From an uncultured Eggerthella sp. (lineage in GTDB: Bacteria; Actinomycetota; Coriobacteriia; Coriobacteriales; Eggerthellaceae), in contig CAUASB010000009.1 of assembly GCA_958431815.1 (NCBI GenBank), positions 1-64,000 of the forward strand: a stretch of 64,000 nt of DNA, given 5' to 3'. Position numbers and translations under genes: made by a program. Below the pieces are notes generated by a model. The model saw only the letters and a list, made by a program, of their open reading frames with translations, was not told the DNA's origin and made no database searches. Shown piece by piece: positions 41,406 through 50,147 of this stretch; within the stretch, counting starts at the first letter, position 1, and every line of letters starts with the position of its first letter.

Positions 41406-43766
41406 CTACTTCATAGCAGTAACGGCAATGTTTTCCATTGTCAAACTACACACCACATCCCCTTGCGTGTCGCTCCGAAATACCTGAACATCGGATTCGG
41501 CAAGCAAGTCAAGGGTGTTTGGAGCAGGATGCCCGTAGCGATTTCGCTCGCCAACGCTTATCAAAGCAATTTCAGGCTTCATCGCACTCAGAACCTTATC
41601 ATCAAGTGAACCTTTAGAGCCATGGTGGCTTACTTTCAGAATGTCTATATCGTTCAAAGCGCTCTTATTTGCCAGATTGTCCAGGACATTGGTTTCGGCA
41701 TCACCAGCAAAGAGCATACGCCATTCCGTCTTTCCGTCTCTGTTCAGGTCAGACTCCCCTATTAAGCAAAGGCTGTCTTCGTTTCCCCCTTCATCTTCCA
41801 AAGCGGAAGGCGAAAGCACGGTGAAGGAAACAGCACCAAGAGAAATCGAATCTCCCGTAGAAAGCTCTTTTACCTCATCTTCGCGTGCAACCGATTCAGC
41901 ATCCTTGATAAGCCCCTGAGACTTACCGGTTCCCAGTTCATCCATACCACGCGCAACGTAGACCTCTTCAACATCCACAACACCGCGCAAGTCGGCCAGG
42001 CAACCGCAATGGTCATCGTCGGCATGGCTTATCACCACGGCGTCAAGATGTTGCACGCCATGACGGGCTAGTCCTGCATAAAGCTTCTTTGGCTGGTTCC
42101 CGGTGTCGATAAGCATGGTTACACCTTCGCTCTTCACCAGGAAGGCATCACCTTGGCCCACGTCAAGCATGGTAACCGAAGTGGATCTTGCATCGGCAAT
42201 CCGCAACCCGGCACCCAGCAGCAGCACGGCAAAAAACAAACAACCGATTGTTTTGCGAGGCAGGGTCTTTGGCCAGACAGCCCACAACACCATGCATGCT
42301 GCCACTGAGCAAAATGCCATTGGGATGAAGGGAAGGTCAAGAGGAACCGAGGCATAAGGGACTGAAGCAAGAAGTTGCACGACTTTGGTGAACGCGGTAG
42401 CGCAACCATAGGAGCAGAACAAAAGCACAGAGCACAAAGGGGCTAAAGGCATTGCCATGAACGACAGGACCCCCAAAGCACATGTTGCAGTAATCAACGG
42501 CGCTGCAAGGATATTGCTGATGGGAGACACCAGGGAAAACTGCGAAAACGAAGATATGCTCAAAGGAAACGTTACCAGAATTGCGGCGCAGGTCATAGCA
42601 AGGGGTTCAAAAGCAAAGGACTCGGCCCATTTCCCAGTATTTGGCAACCAGCTGCAAAACTTAGGAGTAAACAGAACTATTCCCAAAGTAGAAAGCGCGG
42701 ATAAAGCAAACGAAACCGAAAAAGCCGCACTTACATCAAGCGTCAAAAGGACAAGTATCGTTACACCGAGCGAGCCTAAAGCGTAGGAACGACGTGAAAA
42801 CGCAAAAGAAAACAGCCCGATCATCGACATGATGGCAGCGCGAATGCACGATATGGGAAATCCCACCATGACAAGGTATCCCGCAAGAAACACAAGCTGT
42901 ACCGCGCATGCTGTCCGACGAGGAGCGCGAAGCACTTTAAGAACACATCCTATGAGCCCTGTCACAATAACCAAGTGGGCCCCCGAAACTGCAACAAGAT
43001 GAGCCAAACCGGCAACTTTCACATCGCTGTAGACATCCCCATCGAAAAGCGCACGGCGATCCCCCACCACGAGCGCTTTAAGCGCAGCAGAACCGTTGCC
43101 ATCGACCCAAGGAGTATCAAGGAGAGCATCGACAGTTGAGGTGTACTGACCCCGAATATCAGTCAGCATTCCAAGGTTAGAAGGGTCAACCCGTTGTATG
43201 TGAGACAGCTTGCACCGAGCAGCTAATCCATGCTGATCGAAGTATGGTACCGTTACCTCATCGACGTCGGAAAAGCCAACTTCGGTTTGGAATTCATCCC
43301 CAAACCCCAACTTGTCGTCATCGAAAAGAAGCTGGACCTTGAATGAAGCAGTTGTACGGTCAATGAAGTTCGAATCGCTTTTCCATGCCAACGCTGTTGC
43401 GCGATAGCCAAATTGCCCCTTGGCGGGGTCATCGAGAATTCGCATGGTGTAAGTAGCTGCTTCTGAGTCTATGAGAGCCGTCCGTTTCGTGTGCAATGAT
43501 TGGAACTGTGTCGCCACAAGCAGCATCCCCAAACCCACAAACAACAACCTGACTGCCATATTCCTGATCAAAGGAGCGGAACGATTGGAAAGCAACAACA
43601 ATACGCAGATCAGAAGAGCGCCCACCGACCCAAGAACAACAACCACCGTTGATGCCATTCCGCAGAGGTATCCTGAAAGCAAACAACCCGCCCAAAGGCA
43701 AAAAGAGCATTGAAGCAAGAGGGGGATGTTGGGACGAGCCTGCATTCTTTCGGAGGTCTTCGCCAT
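41406..43766 (-). CDS. comEC: ComEC/Rec2 DNA-uptake channel
   Basis: ComEC carries transforming single-stranded DNA across the membrane. The 786-residue protein is full-length: two to three N-terminal helices, an OB-like extracytoplasmic domain (about 95-235), the Competence domain with about eight helices (about 240-520, containing VAVSGAHLVIVTG), and a C-terminal metallo-beta-lactamase domain (from about 545, LDVGQGDAFLV and SHADDDHCG). All parts are intact. It follows comEA by 2 bp. Assembly pilus genes are not in the window. Confidence 0.95.
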   Translation of the reverse strand: MAKTSERMQARPNIPLLLQCSFCLWAGCLLSGYLCGMASTVVVVLGSVGALLICVLLLLSNRSAPLIRNMAVRLLFVGLGMLLVATQFQSLHTKRTALIDSEAATYTMRILDDPAKGQFGYRATALAWKSDSNFIDRTTASFKVQLLFDDDKLGFGDEFQTEVGFSDVDEVTVPYFDQHGLAARCKLSHIQRVDPSNLGMLTDIRGQYTSTVDALLDTPWVDGNGSAALKALVVGDRRALFDGDVYSDVKVAGLAHLVAVSGAHLVIVTGLIGCVLKVLRAPRRTACAVQLVFLAGYLVMVGFPISCIRAAIMSMIGLFSFAFSRRSYALGSLGVTILVLLTLDVSAAFSVSFALSALSTLGIVLFTPKFCSWLPNTGKWAESFAFEPLAMTCAAILVTFPLSISSFSQFSLVSPISNILAAPLITATCALGVLSFMAMPLAPLCSVLLFCSYGCATAFTKVVQLLASVPYASVPLDLPFIPMAFCSVAACMVLWAVWPKTLPRKTIGCLFFAVLLLGAGLRIADARSTSVTMLDVGQGDAFLVKSEGVTMLIDTGNQPKKLYAGLARHGVQHLDAVVISHADDDHCGCLADLRGVVDVEEVYVARGMDELGTGKSQGLIKDAESVAREDEVKELSTGDSISLGAVSFTVLSPSALEDEGGNEDSLCLIGESDLNRDGKTEWRMLFAGDAETNVLDNLANKSALNDIDILKVSHHGSKGSLDDKVLSAMKPEIALISVGERNRYGHPAPNTLDLLAESDVQVFRSDTQGDVVCSLTMENIAVTAMK

Positions 43767-43768
43767 AC

Positions 43769-44449
43769 CTACACCGTGATACGGTCTTTCAGCGCTTCGA
43801 ATTTCTTGTCACCGATGCCAGAGACTTTCTTTATCTCTTCGATTGAAGAAAAAGACCCGTTGGCTTGGCGATAAGCAATGATCTTCGCCGCCGTAGCTTC
43901 TCCCACGCCGTCAAGTGAAGTAAGCTCAGCAGCGGATGCCGTGTTGATGTTCACTTTCCCCGTAGTGGAAGAAGGGTTTGAACCCGATGCGGCGCCCGAA
44001 CGAGTTTCCTGCGCATCAGATGGCGAGGAAGTCGACGCCGAAGCATCAGGAGAGACTTTCGGTGAGACAACGACTTGTTCGCCGTCAGAAAGTTGGCGCG
44101 CTAGATTGATGGATAGCTGGTCGGCACCTTCAAGCATCCCGCCAGCAGCGTCGATGCCGTCGGATACGCGTGCCCCCTCATCGAGCTCGTACATACCGGG
44201 CTTGGCAACTTCACCCACAACATGAACGCAGATCTTCTTTGGTTCCGCTTGCTCAGCGGCACCAACAGCAGCGGCTTCCTCTTTATGCTCAACAACCACA
44301 CCAGGCGAAGTAAAACTACTCCATAGAGCAGTGCCAATAACAAAAGCAATGGCAATAACAACTGCCACAACGCCTACAAGGACGAGTGGGTTCGTGGCGG
44401 TAATACCCGCCTTCGCCTTGAGGCTATCGACTTCATCCAAAAACGACAT
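43769..44449 (-). CDS. comEA: ComEA family DNA receptor
   Basis: ComEA binds double-stranded DNA outside the membrane and hands it to ComEC. The 226-residue protein has a transmembrane helix (21-43), an SLBB domain (about 73-130, VHVVGEVAKPGMYELDEGARV), a Ser/Thr-rich linker and a helix-hairpin-helix pair (about 165-226, VNINTASAAELTSLDGVGEA). The ATG at 44449 follows AGGGAG; the longer frame to 44509 is rejected. Confidence 0.94.
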   Translation of the reverse strand: MSFLDEVDSLKAKAGITATNPLVLVGVVAVVIAIAFVIGTALWSSFTSPGVVVEHKEEAAAVGAAEQAEPKKICVHVVGEVAKPGMYELDEGARVSDGIDAAGGMLEGADQLSINLARQLSDGEQVVVSPKVSPDASASTSSPSDAQETRSGAASGSNPSSTTGKVNINTASAAELTSLDGVGEATAAKIIAYRQANGSFSSIEEIKKVSGIGDKKFEALKDRITV

Positions 44450-44543
44450 ACGCACTCCCTTCAGCAAAGGGAAGCGTAGCGCGGGCCCCTGTTTTTCATG
44501 CGAAAGCAAGAAGAAGCACTAAAGAAAGGCCGACTCACTCGCA

Positions 44544-44575
44544 AACAAAAAACGGGTCGCATACGCGACCCGTTT
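44544..44575 (-). terminator. Intrinsic terminator after thiI
   Basis: AAACGGGTCGC (44550-44560) and GCGACCCGTTT (44565-44575) form an 11-bp stem with a 4-nt loop. The minus-strand transcript continues with a U-run (UUUUUUG, counting paired U). Confidence 0.9.
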
Positions 44576-44581
44576 GAATAA

Positions 44582-45838
44582 CTACGCGGATTCCTGCTCC
44601 GTCTTCTTCTTGCGTTCCCTGGGAGGATGATAGGAAGGGCACCGGTAATCTTTGATCTCTACAGAAGCTACCGCTTCAGCAATCCACTCATCAAATGGCA
44701 AATCCTTTTCCACTTCAAGCACCCGATCGAGCTTTGCATGGGTTTCTGGATTTCGCGGCATGAAGAGTGTGCAGCAGTCAGGGGCATCCTGCGAAGAAAT
44801 CTCGAAGGTTCCCAGCTTCTCTGCTTCCGCAATGATCTCCAGTTTGTCAAAACCAACCAAAGGACGGTAGACTGGCAGTGAAACCGCTGCATTCGTAACC
44901 AACATATTGTCCATGGTCTGCGAGGCAACTTGTCCCAAGCTTTCGCCTGTTACCAGGGCTTTTGCGCCCTCCTTGTGGGCAATGGATTCGGCGATCTTGA
45001 ACATCAAGCGACGATACATGATCACGCGAAGCTCAGGCGGCACGGCGGCGGCAATCTCACGCTGATAGGTGCCAATAGGCACAACGTACAAGCGGGCAAA
45101 GCAGCCCGTGCGTTCCAGAACCTCGGCAATGTCCTCAAGCAAATACTCGCTCGTAGCCGATGTTTCAGGGCGCCCAGAGAAATGAACACCGATGCACGTG
45201 GCACCGCGACGGGCAATGCGCCACGTGGCAACAGGAGAATCGATGCCTGCGGAAAGAAGACAAACCGCCTTACCAGCGCTGCCAACCGGCAAGCCGCCAA
45301 TACCGGGAATGCTTCGTCCGTAAATGTAGGTATAGCCCTGGATTACCTCAACGCGAACCTCAACATCGGGATTCTTCATGCGTACCGTCTTCTCAGGGAA
45401 AGCACGACACAGGGCAGCGCCAACCAGCTGGTTGAGCTGCATGGAATCGATGGGGAAATCGGTATGGTTGCGACGCGCAGAGACCTTGAACGTCTCGAAC
45501 TCCCCCGCATCCGACAACGCCTTGATAGCCGTGTCGTACATGCACTCGAGATCTTGAGCGCATCGGTATCCGCTGGAGACGCGGGCGATGCCGGGAACGC
45601 CCGCAATCTGGTCGGCAATCCGACAAGCGTCATCAAACGTAGCCTCTTCATCCAAGAACAGTGCAATACGACCGGAGATACGCTTGATTTTGACCCCATC
45701 ATTCAAAAGCGCCTTGATGTTGGAAACAAGGCGCTTTTCGAATTGGGCTCGGTTATGGCCTTTCAGGCCGATTTCATGATAATGAACCAAGCAAACGCGA
45801 CGGAGCGCTTGCTTTTCTTCGAGCTCGGTATTTTGCAT
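44582..45838 (-). CDS. thiI: ThiI, tRNA 4-thiouridine synthase
   Basis: ThiI adenylates U8 of tRNA for 4-thiouridine formation and may also supply sulfur for thiamine. The 418-residue protein has a ferredoxin-like and THUMP part (about 60-175) and a PP-loop ATPase domain with LLSAGIDSPVA. A C-terminal rhodanese domain is lacking, as in most Gram-positives. A DCCTLFMPRNPETHA motif with a Cys pair is present. It is the last gene of the mihF-gmk-rpoZ-thiI unit. Confidence 0.95.
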   Translation of the reverse strand: MQNTELEEKQALRRVCLVHYHEIGLKGHNRAQFEKRLVSNIKALLNDGVKIKRISGRIALFLDEEATFDDACRIADQIAGVPGIARVSSGYRCAQDLECMYDTAIKALSDAGEFETFKVSARRNHTDFPIDSMQLNQLVGAALCRAFPEKTVRMKNPDVEVRVEVIQGYTYIYGRSIPGIGGLPVGSAGKAVCLLSAGIDSPVATWRIARRGATCIGVHFSGRPETSATSEYLLEDIAEVLERTGCFARLYVVPIGTYQREIAAAVPPELRVIMYRRLMFKIAESIAHKEGAKALVTGESLGQVASQTMDNMLVTNAAVSLPVYRPLVGFDKLEIIAEAEKLGTFEISSQDAPDCCTLFMPRNPETHAKLDRVLEVEKDLPFDEWIAEAVASVEIKDYRCPSYHPPRERKKKTEQESA

Positions 45839-45843
45839 AGGGC

Positions 45844-46104
45844 TTAGTGGTTATGGATATCGATGGTATCGGGGCTGTAGGAAACATCGCCCTTAGCGAT
45901 CTCATCAAAAGCGATGGAAAGAGGACGACGATTAGCCGCACGAGCGATATCGACAGCGGTCTGAAGCTGGATGGCGCGATTGCGCTGACCACGCATCATG
46001 TCGTTGATGTCGTGTGCGCGCTTGGAAGCGAGAGCGCACAGCAGGAAACGATCATTGTCGGTCTGGTCAAGCAGCACATCGATCTTAGGATCAATAAGAC
46101 TCAT
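45844..46104 (-). CDS. rpoZ: RNA polymerase omega subunit
   Basis: Omega aids folding and assembly of the beta' subunit. The 86-residue protein has the typical DRFLLCALASKRAHDIN helix and AIQLQTAVDIARAANRRPLS. Its ATG overlaps the gmk stop by 4 bp (ATGA). gmk-rpoZ is a conserved actinobacterial and proteobacterial pair. Confidence 0.96.
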   Translation of the reverse strand: MSLIDPKIDVLLDQTDNDRFLLCALASKRAHDINDMMRGQRNRAIQLQTAVDIARAANRRPLSIAFDEIAKGDVSYSPDTIDIHNH

Positions 46105-46685
46105 TGTTCGGTAGTTCCTCTCGTATCATCTGCAAACGAGCCGATATAGGAGACAAGCTCATCGGTGGCACGTTCAAGTTCGTCATTGACAACCTGAACA
46201 TCATACTCCATTTTTTGCGCAAGCTCCACCTCTGCGGTTTTCATTCGCTTGCAAATGACCTCTTCAGTCTCGGTTCCGCGCCCGCGAAGGCGACGCTCAA
46301 GCTCTTCCAACGAAGGAGGCTCGATGAAGATCAAATGAGCTTCAGGCATGGCTTTCTTAACTTGGAAAGCGCCCTGAACGTCGATTTCCAGAATCACCTG
46401 GCCGCCAGTGTTCATATGATCTTGCACACGTGAACGCAACGTGCCGTACGAATTGCCGTGGACGCACGCCCATTCCAAGAAGCCGTTCTGCGAAACAAGC
46501 TCGTCAAAGCGAGGCTGATCAAGGAAGTAGTAATCCTTCCCGTCAACCTCGCCAGGACGAGGTTTTCTCGTAGTAGCGGAAACCGAGACCCATGCATCGG
46601 GAATACGCTGAAGCACGCGCTTCACCAGAGTGCCCTTGCCCGCTCCCGAAGGACCGGAAAGAACAAACAAGTTACCCTTCCGCAT
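46101..46685 (-). CDS. gmk: Guanylate kinase
   Basis: Gmk phosphorylates GMP to GDP. The 194-residue protein has the P-loop SGPSGAGKGT, the GMP-binding SATTRKPRPGEVDGKDYYF block and the lid GTETEEVICKRM. The ATG at 46685 starts 1 bp after the mihF stop; a longer frame into mihF is rejected. It couples to rpoZ. Confidence 0.97.
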   Translation of the reverse strand: MRKGNLFVLSGPSGAGKGTLVKRVLQRIPDAWVSVSATTRKPRPGEVDGKDYYFLDQPRFDELVSQNGFLEWACVHGNSYGTLRSRVQDHMNTGGQVILEIDVQGAFQVKKAMPEAHLIFIEPPSLEELERRLRGRGTETEEVICKRMKTAEVELAQKMEYDVQVVNDELERATDELVSYIGSFADDTRGTTEQ

Positions 46686-46686
46686 G

Positions 46687-46995
46687 TTAGCTAAGACGCT
46701 CAAGAAGCGCCTTCTGCTGACGCTCGCCAAGGCCCTTCAGACGGCGGGACTCGGCAATGTCGAGCTCCTTCATGATCTTCTCGGCCTTTGCCTTGCCATA
46801 GCCGGGAAGCGTTTCGATAAGCGTGGAAGCCTTCATGCGGCCTACAACGGGATCGTCCTTCATAGCAAGAACGTCCTTCAGCGTAAGCGCACCGCTTTTA
46901 AGGTCGTCACGGACCTGGGCCCTTTTGATACGTGCAGCCTTCGCCTTTTCCAGTGCCTGCTGTCGCTCTTCAGGCGTCAACTCGGGAACTGCCAT
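46687..46995 (-). CDS. mihF: mIHF, actinobacterial integration host factor
   Basis: The 102-residue protein closely follows the mycobacterial mIHF pattern: ELTPEERQQALEKAKAARI, then VVGRMKASTLIETLPGYGKAKAEKIM and RRLKGLGERQQKALLERL. This nucleoid protein binds and bends DNA through an S13-like helix-two-turns-helix and is unrelated to HU/IHF of Proteobacteria. The ATG at 46995 follows AAGGAG. mihF-gmk-rpoZ is a hallmark of Actinobacteria and a main reason for the taxonomic call. Confidence 0.95.
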   Translation of the reverse strand: MAVPELTPEERQQALEKAKAARIKRAQVRDDLKSGALTLKDVLAMKDDPVVGRMKASTLIETLPGYGKAKAEKIMKELDIAESRRLKGLGERQQKALLERLS

Positions 46996-47076
46996 TGTTG
47001 CTCCTTTTCCTCTTATACAACACAAGCTAAGCGCTTGCCTCAAAGCCAGGTGCATCAGATACGATGCAGATGAGCA

Positions 47077-47104
47077 ATTTTACCCACTTTTTCGTATTTG
47101 TCCG
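47077..47104 (-). promoter_or_regulatory. Predicted mihF promoter
   Basis: On the minus strand CGGACA (-35, 47099-47104) and TAAAAT (-10, 47077-47082) are 16 bp apart. The leader holds a small hairpin (GCATC/GATGC, 47052-47067). Confidence 0.45.
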
Positions 47105-47152
47105 ATAACATTGAAGAAAGCCTACAACGTTTTGAACAGCATTAATACTACG

Positions 47153-47217
47153 AAATAGTGCGATTTTAACCTAGTCTAGTCACAAAATGCGCACTATTTT
47201 CAAATACCCTTTGAAAA
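47153..47217. repeat. Overlapping inverted repeats upstream of mihF
   Basis: AAATAGTGCG (47153-47162) and CGCACTATTT (47190-47199) are perfect 10-bp arms that extend through TTTT/AAAA around CTAGTCTAG. A second pair TTTTCAAA (47197-47204) and TTTGAAAA (47210-47217) overlaps the end. No U-tract suggests a terminator. They could be protein-binding sites or a cruciform. Confidence 0.6.
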
Positions 47218-47226
47218 CAAAGGATC

Positions 47227-47257
47227 AAAAAAAGATGGCCGCCCAAGCGGGCGGCCA
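47227..47257 (-). terminator. Intrinsic terminator at the end of the pyr operon
   Basis: TGGCCGCCC (47236-47244) pairs with GGGCGGCCA (47249-47257) around a 4-nt loop and is followed on the minus strand by C and then seven U (complement of 47227-47233). Confidence 0.93.
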
Positions 47258-47275
47258 CGAACAAAGGTTTGTTGA

Positions 47276-47731
47276 CTACAGAAGACTATGGAACGCACAG
47301 CCGTGATCGGCATGGTTGCCTGACCCGTTCAAGGCCAGAACGGCAACGACCTTAGCTCCTTCTTCCTCGGCAAGGGAAACCAAAGCCTTTGCTGCTTCCT
47401 CGGAATACTCGTCAAGAACGAGGATGGCTTTCTCGTTCTTCTTGACCTCGGTGCCTTCCGGCAAAGAGAAGCTGCCGTCTTCCGCCTTATGGGCGCACAA
47501 AAAGCGCATCCAGGCAGCCAGGGCAACCGAATAGCCGAAATATGACTCGATGCCCTCGGGCGCAATGACAAGCTCGGGCTTGCTATCGCGGTCAACCTGC
47601 TGAAGAAGCTCAACGGCAAGGCGGTTCAAAACGATAGGGTCCTGCATCAACGCCACCGAATCGATGCTTTCGGCATCTTCGGCAAGCGCGTTCATCTTAC
47701 TGAGGAGATCTTTGATCTCGGTGATTTCCAT
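47276..47731 (-). CDS. Degenerate PyrE-like phosphoribosyltransferase-fold protein
   Basis: This 151-residue protein ends the pyr operon, 3 bp after pyrF, where pyrE often stands. Residues 50-135 run parallel to the PyrE core: PELVIAPEGIESYFGYSVAL, a central AHKAEDGSFSLPEGTEV and KAILVLDEYSEEAAKALVSL, then EEGAKVVAVLAL. The PRPP signature expected there (VVDDVxTTG) is replaced by LVLDEYSEEA (103-112), and the N-terminal orotate-binding part is missing. Catalysis is therefore unlikely. It may be a regulator or scaffold. The start at 47731 follows AAAGGAG. The family call is by eye and uncertain. Confidence 0.7.
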   Translation of the reverse strand: MEITEIKDLLSKMNALAEDAESIDSVALMQDPIVLNRLAVELLQQVDRDSKPELVIAPEGIESYFGYSVALAAWMRFLCAHKAEDGSFSLPEGTEVKKNEKAILVLDEYSEEAAKALVSLAEEEGAKVVAVLALNGSGNHADHGCAFHSLL

Positions 47732-47734
47732 AGG

Positions 47735-48451
47735 TTAAAGCTCCTTTGCAATAGCTTCGAAAGCGGCTACCGGATCGTCGCTTTCGGTGATGGGGCGACC
47801 GACAACAATGTGGGAAGCGCCGTTCTCAAATGCCTGTCGCGGCGTCGTCACACGCGTTTGGTCGCCCAAAGCCGCGCCCGCAGGACGGACACCAGGGGTA
47901 ACGATGTAGGCTTCAGGACCCAGAATCTCACGAAGCATGGCAGCTTCCTGAGGCGAGGCGACTACGCCGGAAAGCCCTGCTTGCTTTGCCTGGCGAGCAA
48001 GCTCGGCGACCTGTTCCACAACAGGACGCTGTACGCCTGTTGCAGCCAGATCGTCGGCGCTCATGCTGGTGAGCACGGTAATGCCAAGCGAAATGGGCTC
48101 TTCAGGGGTCCAACGAGCCTCGGTAAGGCCTTGTTTGCCAGCCTGCATCATCTTGATACCGCCAACGGCATGCATGGTGACCATATCGGCACCTGCCTCT
48201 GCAGCGGCTTTGGCTGCACCCCTGACCTGGTGCGGAATATCGTGGAACTTCAAGTCGAGGAACACTTTGAAACCGCGCTTTTGCAGTGCGGAAATGAAGT
48301 ACGGGCCCTCCTGGTAGAACAGCGTCATGCCGATCTTCAGCCATGAGGCCTTGCCGGCAAGCATGTCAGCAAGCTCGATGGCGCGGGAGCGGTCGCAATC
48401 GAGTGCGACGATAACGCGATCTTTGCGCGGTACAGAATTGAAATCTAGCAT
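47735..48451 (-). CDS. pyrF: PyrF, orotidine 5'-phosphate decarboxylase
   Basis: PyrF forms UMP from OMP. The 238-residue TIM barrel (type 1) has VIVALDCDR at strand 1, the catalytic [40 protein letters not shown] and the phosphate-binding VVGRPIT end. It overlaps pyrD by 7 bp. Confidence 0.97.
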   Translation of the reverse strand: MLDFNSVPRKDRVIVALDCDRSRAIELADMLAGKASWLKIGMTLFYQEGPYFISALQKRGFKVFLDLKFHDIPHQVRGAAKAAAEAGADMVTMHAVGGIKMMQAGKQGLTEARWTPEEPISLGITVLTSMSADDLAATGVQRPVVEQVAELARQAKQAGLSGVVASPQEAAMLREILGPEAYIVTPGVRPAGAALGDQTRVTTPRQAFENGASHIVVGRPITESDDPVAAFEAIAKEL

Positions 48452-49359
48452 TCAAGGGCTCCAATCAGCTCGTTGACGTCGGAAACGCCCATCTCTTCAC
48501 AGTACGACTCGATACCGCGAACAACTTCGAGCGTTGCGCGGGGATTCATGAAATTGCCCGTGCCCACGGCAACCGCCGTTGCGCCCGCAAGCATGAATTC
48601 AACAGCATCGGTGCCGTTGACGATACCGCCCATACCAAGAATAGGGACGGATACCGCTTGGTGAACCTGCCAGACCATGCGCAGAGCAACCGGTTTGACA
48701 GCCGGGCCGGAAAGGCCGCCTACCACACGGGCAAGAACGGGCTTCTTACGGCGAGCGTCGATCGCCATACCCAACAATGTGTTGATGAGGGAAATGGCAT
48801 CGGCACCTGCGGCCTCTGCCGCCTTGGCTATCTCGGTGATGTCGGTCACGTTGGGGGTGAGTTTCACGAACATCGGGCGCCTCGTGCGCTTGCGGCACTC
48901 ACCCACCACCTGCTGCACCATGGAAACGTCGGTGCCGAACGTAAGGCCGCCGCTGTCAACGTTAGGGCATGAGATGTTGACCTCGTAGGCATCGACATCG
49001 GCCGACTCTTCCAAAGACTCGATAACCGCAACGTACTCATCGATGCTATGACCCGAAACGTTGACGATGACAGTAGCGTTCTGTTCGCGCAGCCACGGCA
49101 GGTCGCGGCTCTTCAGAACCTCAACGCCAGGGTTCTGAAGCCCAATGGAATTGAGCATACCGCTTGGCGTTTCGGCAATACGCGGAGCATCGTTGCCAGC
49201 CCAGCCATGAAGAGACACGCCTTTCGTGGTTACCGCACCAAGCAAAGCAGGATCGACGAAGGCGGAATACTCACGGCCAGAGGCATAGGTACCTGAAGCC
49301 GTGGTAACCGGGTTCTTCATTTCGAGCCCGCCAAGGTTGACGTTCAAGGACACGGCCAT
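48445..49359 (-). CDS. pyrD: PyrD, dihydroorotate dehydrogenase class 1B catalytic subunit
   Basis: PyrD oxidises dihydroorotate to orotate with FMN and passes electrons to PyrK and NAD+. The 304-residue protein has the class 1B pattern: [15 protein letters not shown], the catalytic cysteine in [20 protein letters not shown], and [19 protein letters not shown]. The ATG at 49359 overlaps the pyrK stop by one base (TAATG), so the longer frame is rejected. Confidence 0.97.
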   Translation of the reverse strand: MAVSLNVNLGGLEMKNPVTTASGTYASGREYSAFVDPALLGAVTTKGVSLHGWAGNDAPRIAETPSGMLNSIGLQNPGVEVLKSRDLPWLREQNATVIVNVSGHSIDEYVAVIESLEESADVDAYEVNISCPNVDSGGLTFGTDVSMVQQVVGECRKRTRRPMFVKLTPNVTDITEIAKAAEAAGADAISLINTLLGMAIDARRKKPVLARVVGGLSGPAVKPVALRMVWQVHQAVSVPILGMGGIVNGTDAVEFMLAGATAVAVGTGNFMNPRATLEVVRGIESYCEEMGVSDVNELIGALEC

Positions 49360-50141
49360 TACCACATCACCTCGCTTGCATCGAATATGGGACCATCGAC
49401 ACAGGATCGCTTGCGCCCCTGCTTCGTTTCCACGATGCAGGAAAGACAGGCACCGATGCCGCACGCCATGCGCTTTTCCAGCGAAATAAACGTGGGGATG
49501 CCCGCATCAAGCGTAATGCCCGAAACAATCTTCATCATGGGCTCAGGGCCGCAGCAGGCAACGTAGTCGAACTGCTTTTCGGCAATGCGCTGGGAAACAA
49601 GGTCGGTGCAGAACCCTGCATGGCCACGCGACCCATCGTCGGTGGCAATATGCGGCTCATGGCCCAGAAGCGCCGTATAGCGCGGCTCTACCACCAAGGC
49701 ATCAGCGTTCTGGGCGCCTAGAATCACTTCGACATCGATGCCCTGCTCCACCAGTTCCTTCGCATGAAGGAACAGCGGCGCCCCGCCAACTCCGCCGGCA
49801 ACCAGTAACGCATGCTTGACGCCTTCGGGCGTGTGCCAACCGTGGCCGACGGGACCCATGAGGCTCACCTCGGTGCCGGGCTTGATGGTGGTGAGGTGGG
49901 CGCTGCCGAATCCTACCACCTGGTACAGGATGGTGATGACGCTGCCATCTTCACTTGCATAGAACACCGAGAAGGGACGGCGCAGGACATGGCCTTCCAT
50001 TCCGGGAATCTGCAGGTGAACGAATTGACCGGGCTCAAGCTGCGCACCCAGGGACTCAACCTGGATGTCGACAAGCCAGAGCCTTTCGGTCAACTGTTTG
50101 TTGGCAAGCACCTTCCCCTTTTCTTCGAGAATGACGCTCAT
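49359..50141 (-). CDS. pyrK: PyrK, dihydroorotate dehydrogenase electron-transfer subunit
   Basis: PyrK carries FAD and a 2Fe-2S cluster and links PyrD to NAD+. The 260-residue protein shows the FAD-binding RRPFSVFYA, the NAD site [12 protein letters not shown] and the cluster motif CGIGACLSC with the fourth cysteine in RSCVDGPIF. It lies between carB (6 bp) and pyrD. Confidence 0.96.
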   Translation of the reverse strand: MSVILEEKGKVLANKQLTERLWLVDIQVESLGAQLEPGQFVHLQIPGMEGHVLRRPFSVFYASEDGSVITILYQVVGFGSAHLTTIKPGTEVSLMGPVGHGWHTPEGVKHALLVAGGVGGAPLFLHAKELVEQGIDVEVILGAQNADALVVEPRYTALLGHEPHIATDDGSRGHAGFCTDLVSQRIAEKQFDYVACCGPEPMMKIVSGITLDAGIPTFISLEKRMACGIGACLSCIVETKQGRKRSCVDGPIFDASEVMW

Positions 50142-50147
50142 CGAGGC

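Noticed and set aside
47276..47731. Annotation of the last pyr gene as an active orotate phosphoribosyltransferase
   Set aside because: The PRPP signature and the N-terminal substrate region are missing, so it is described as PyrE-like only.
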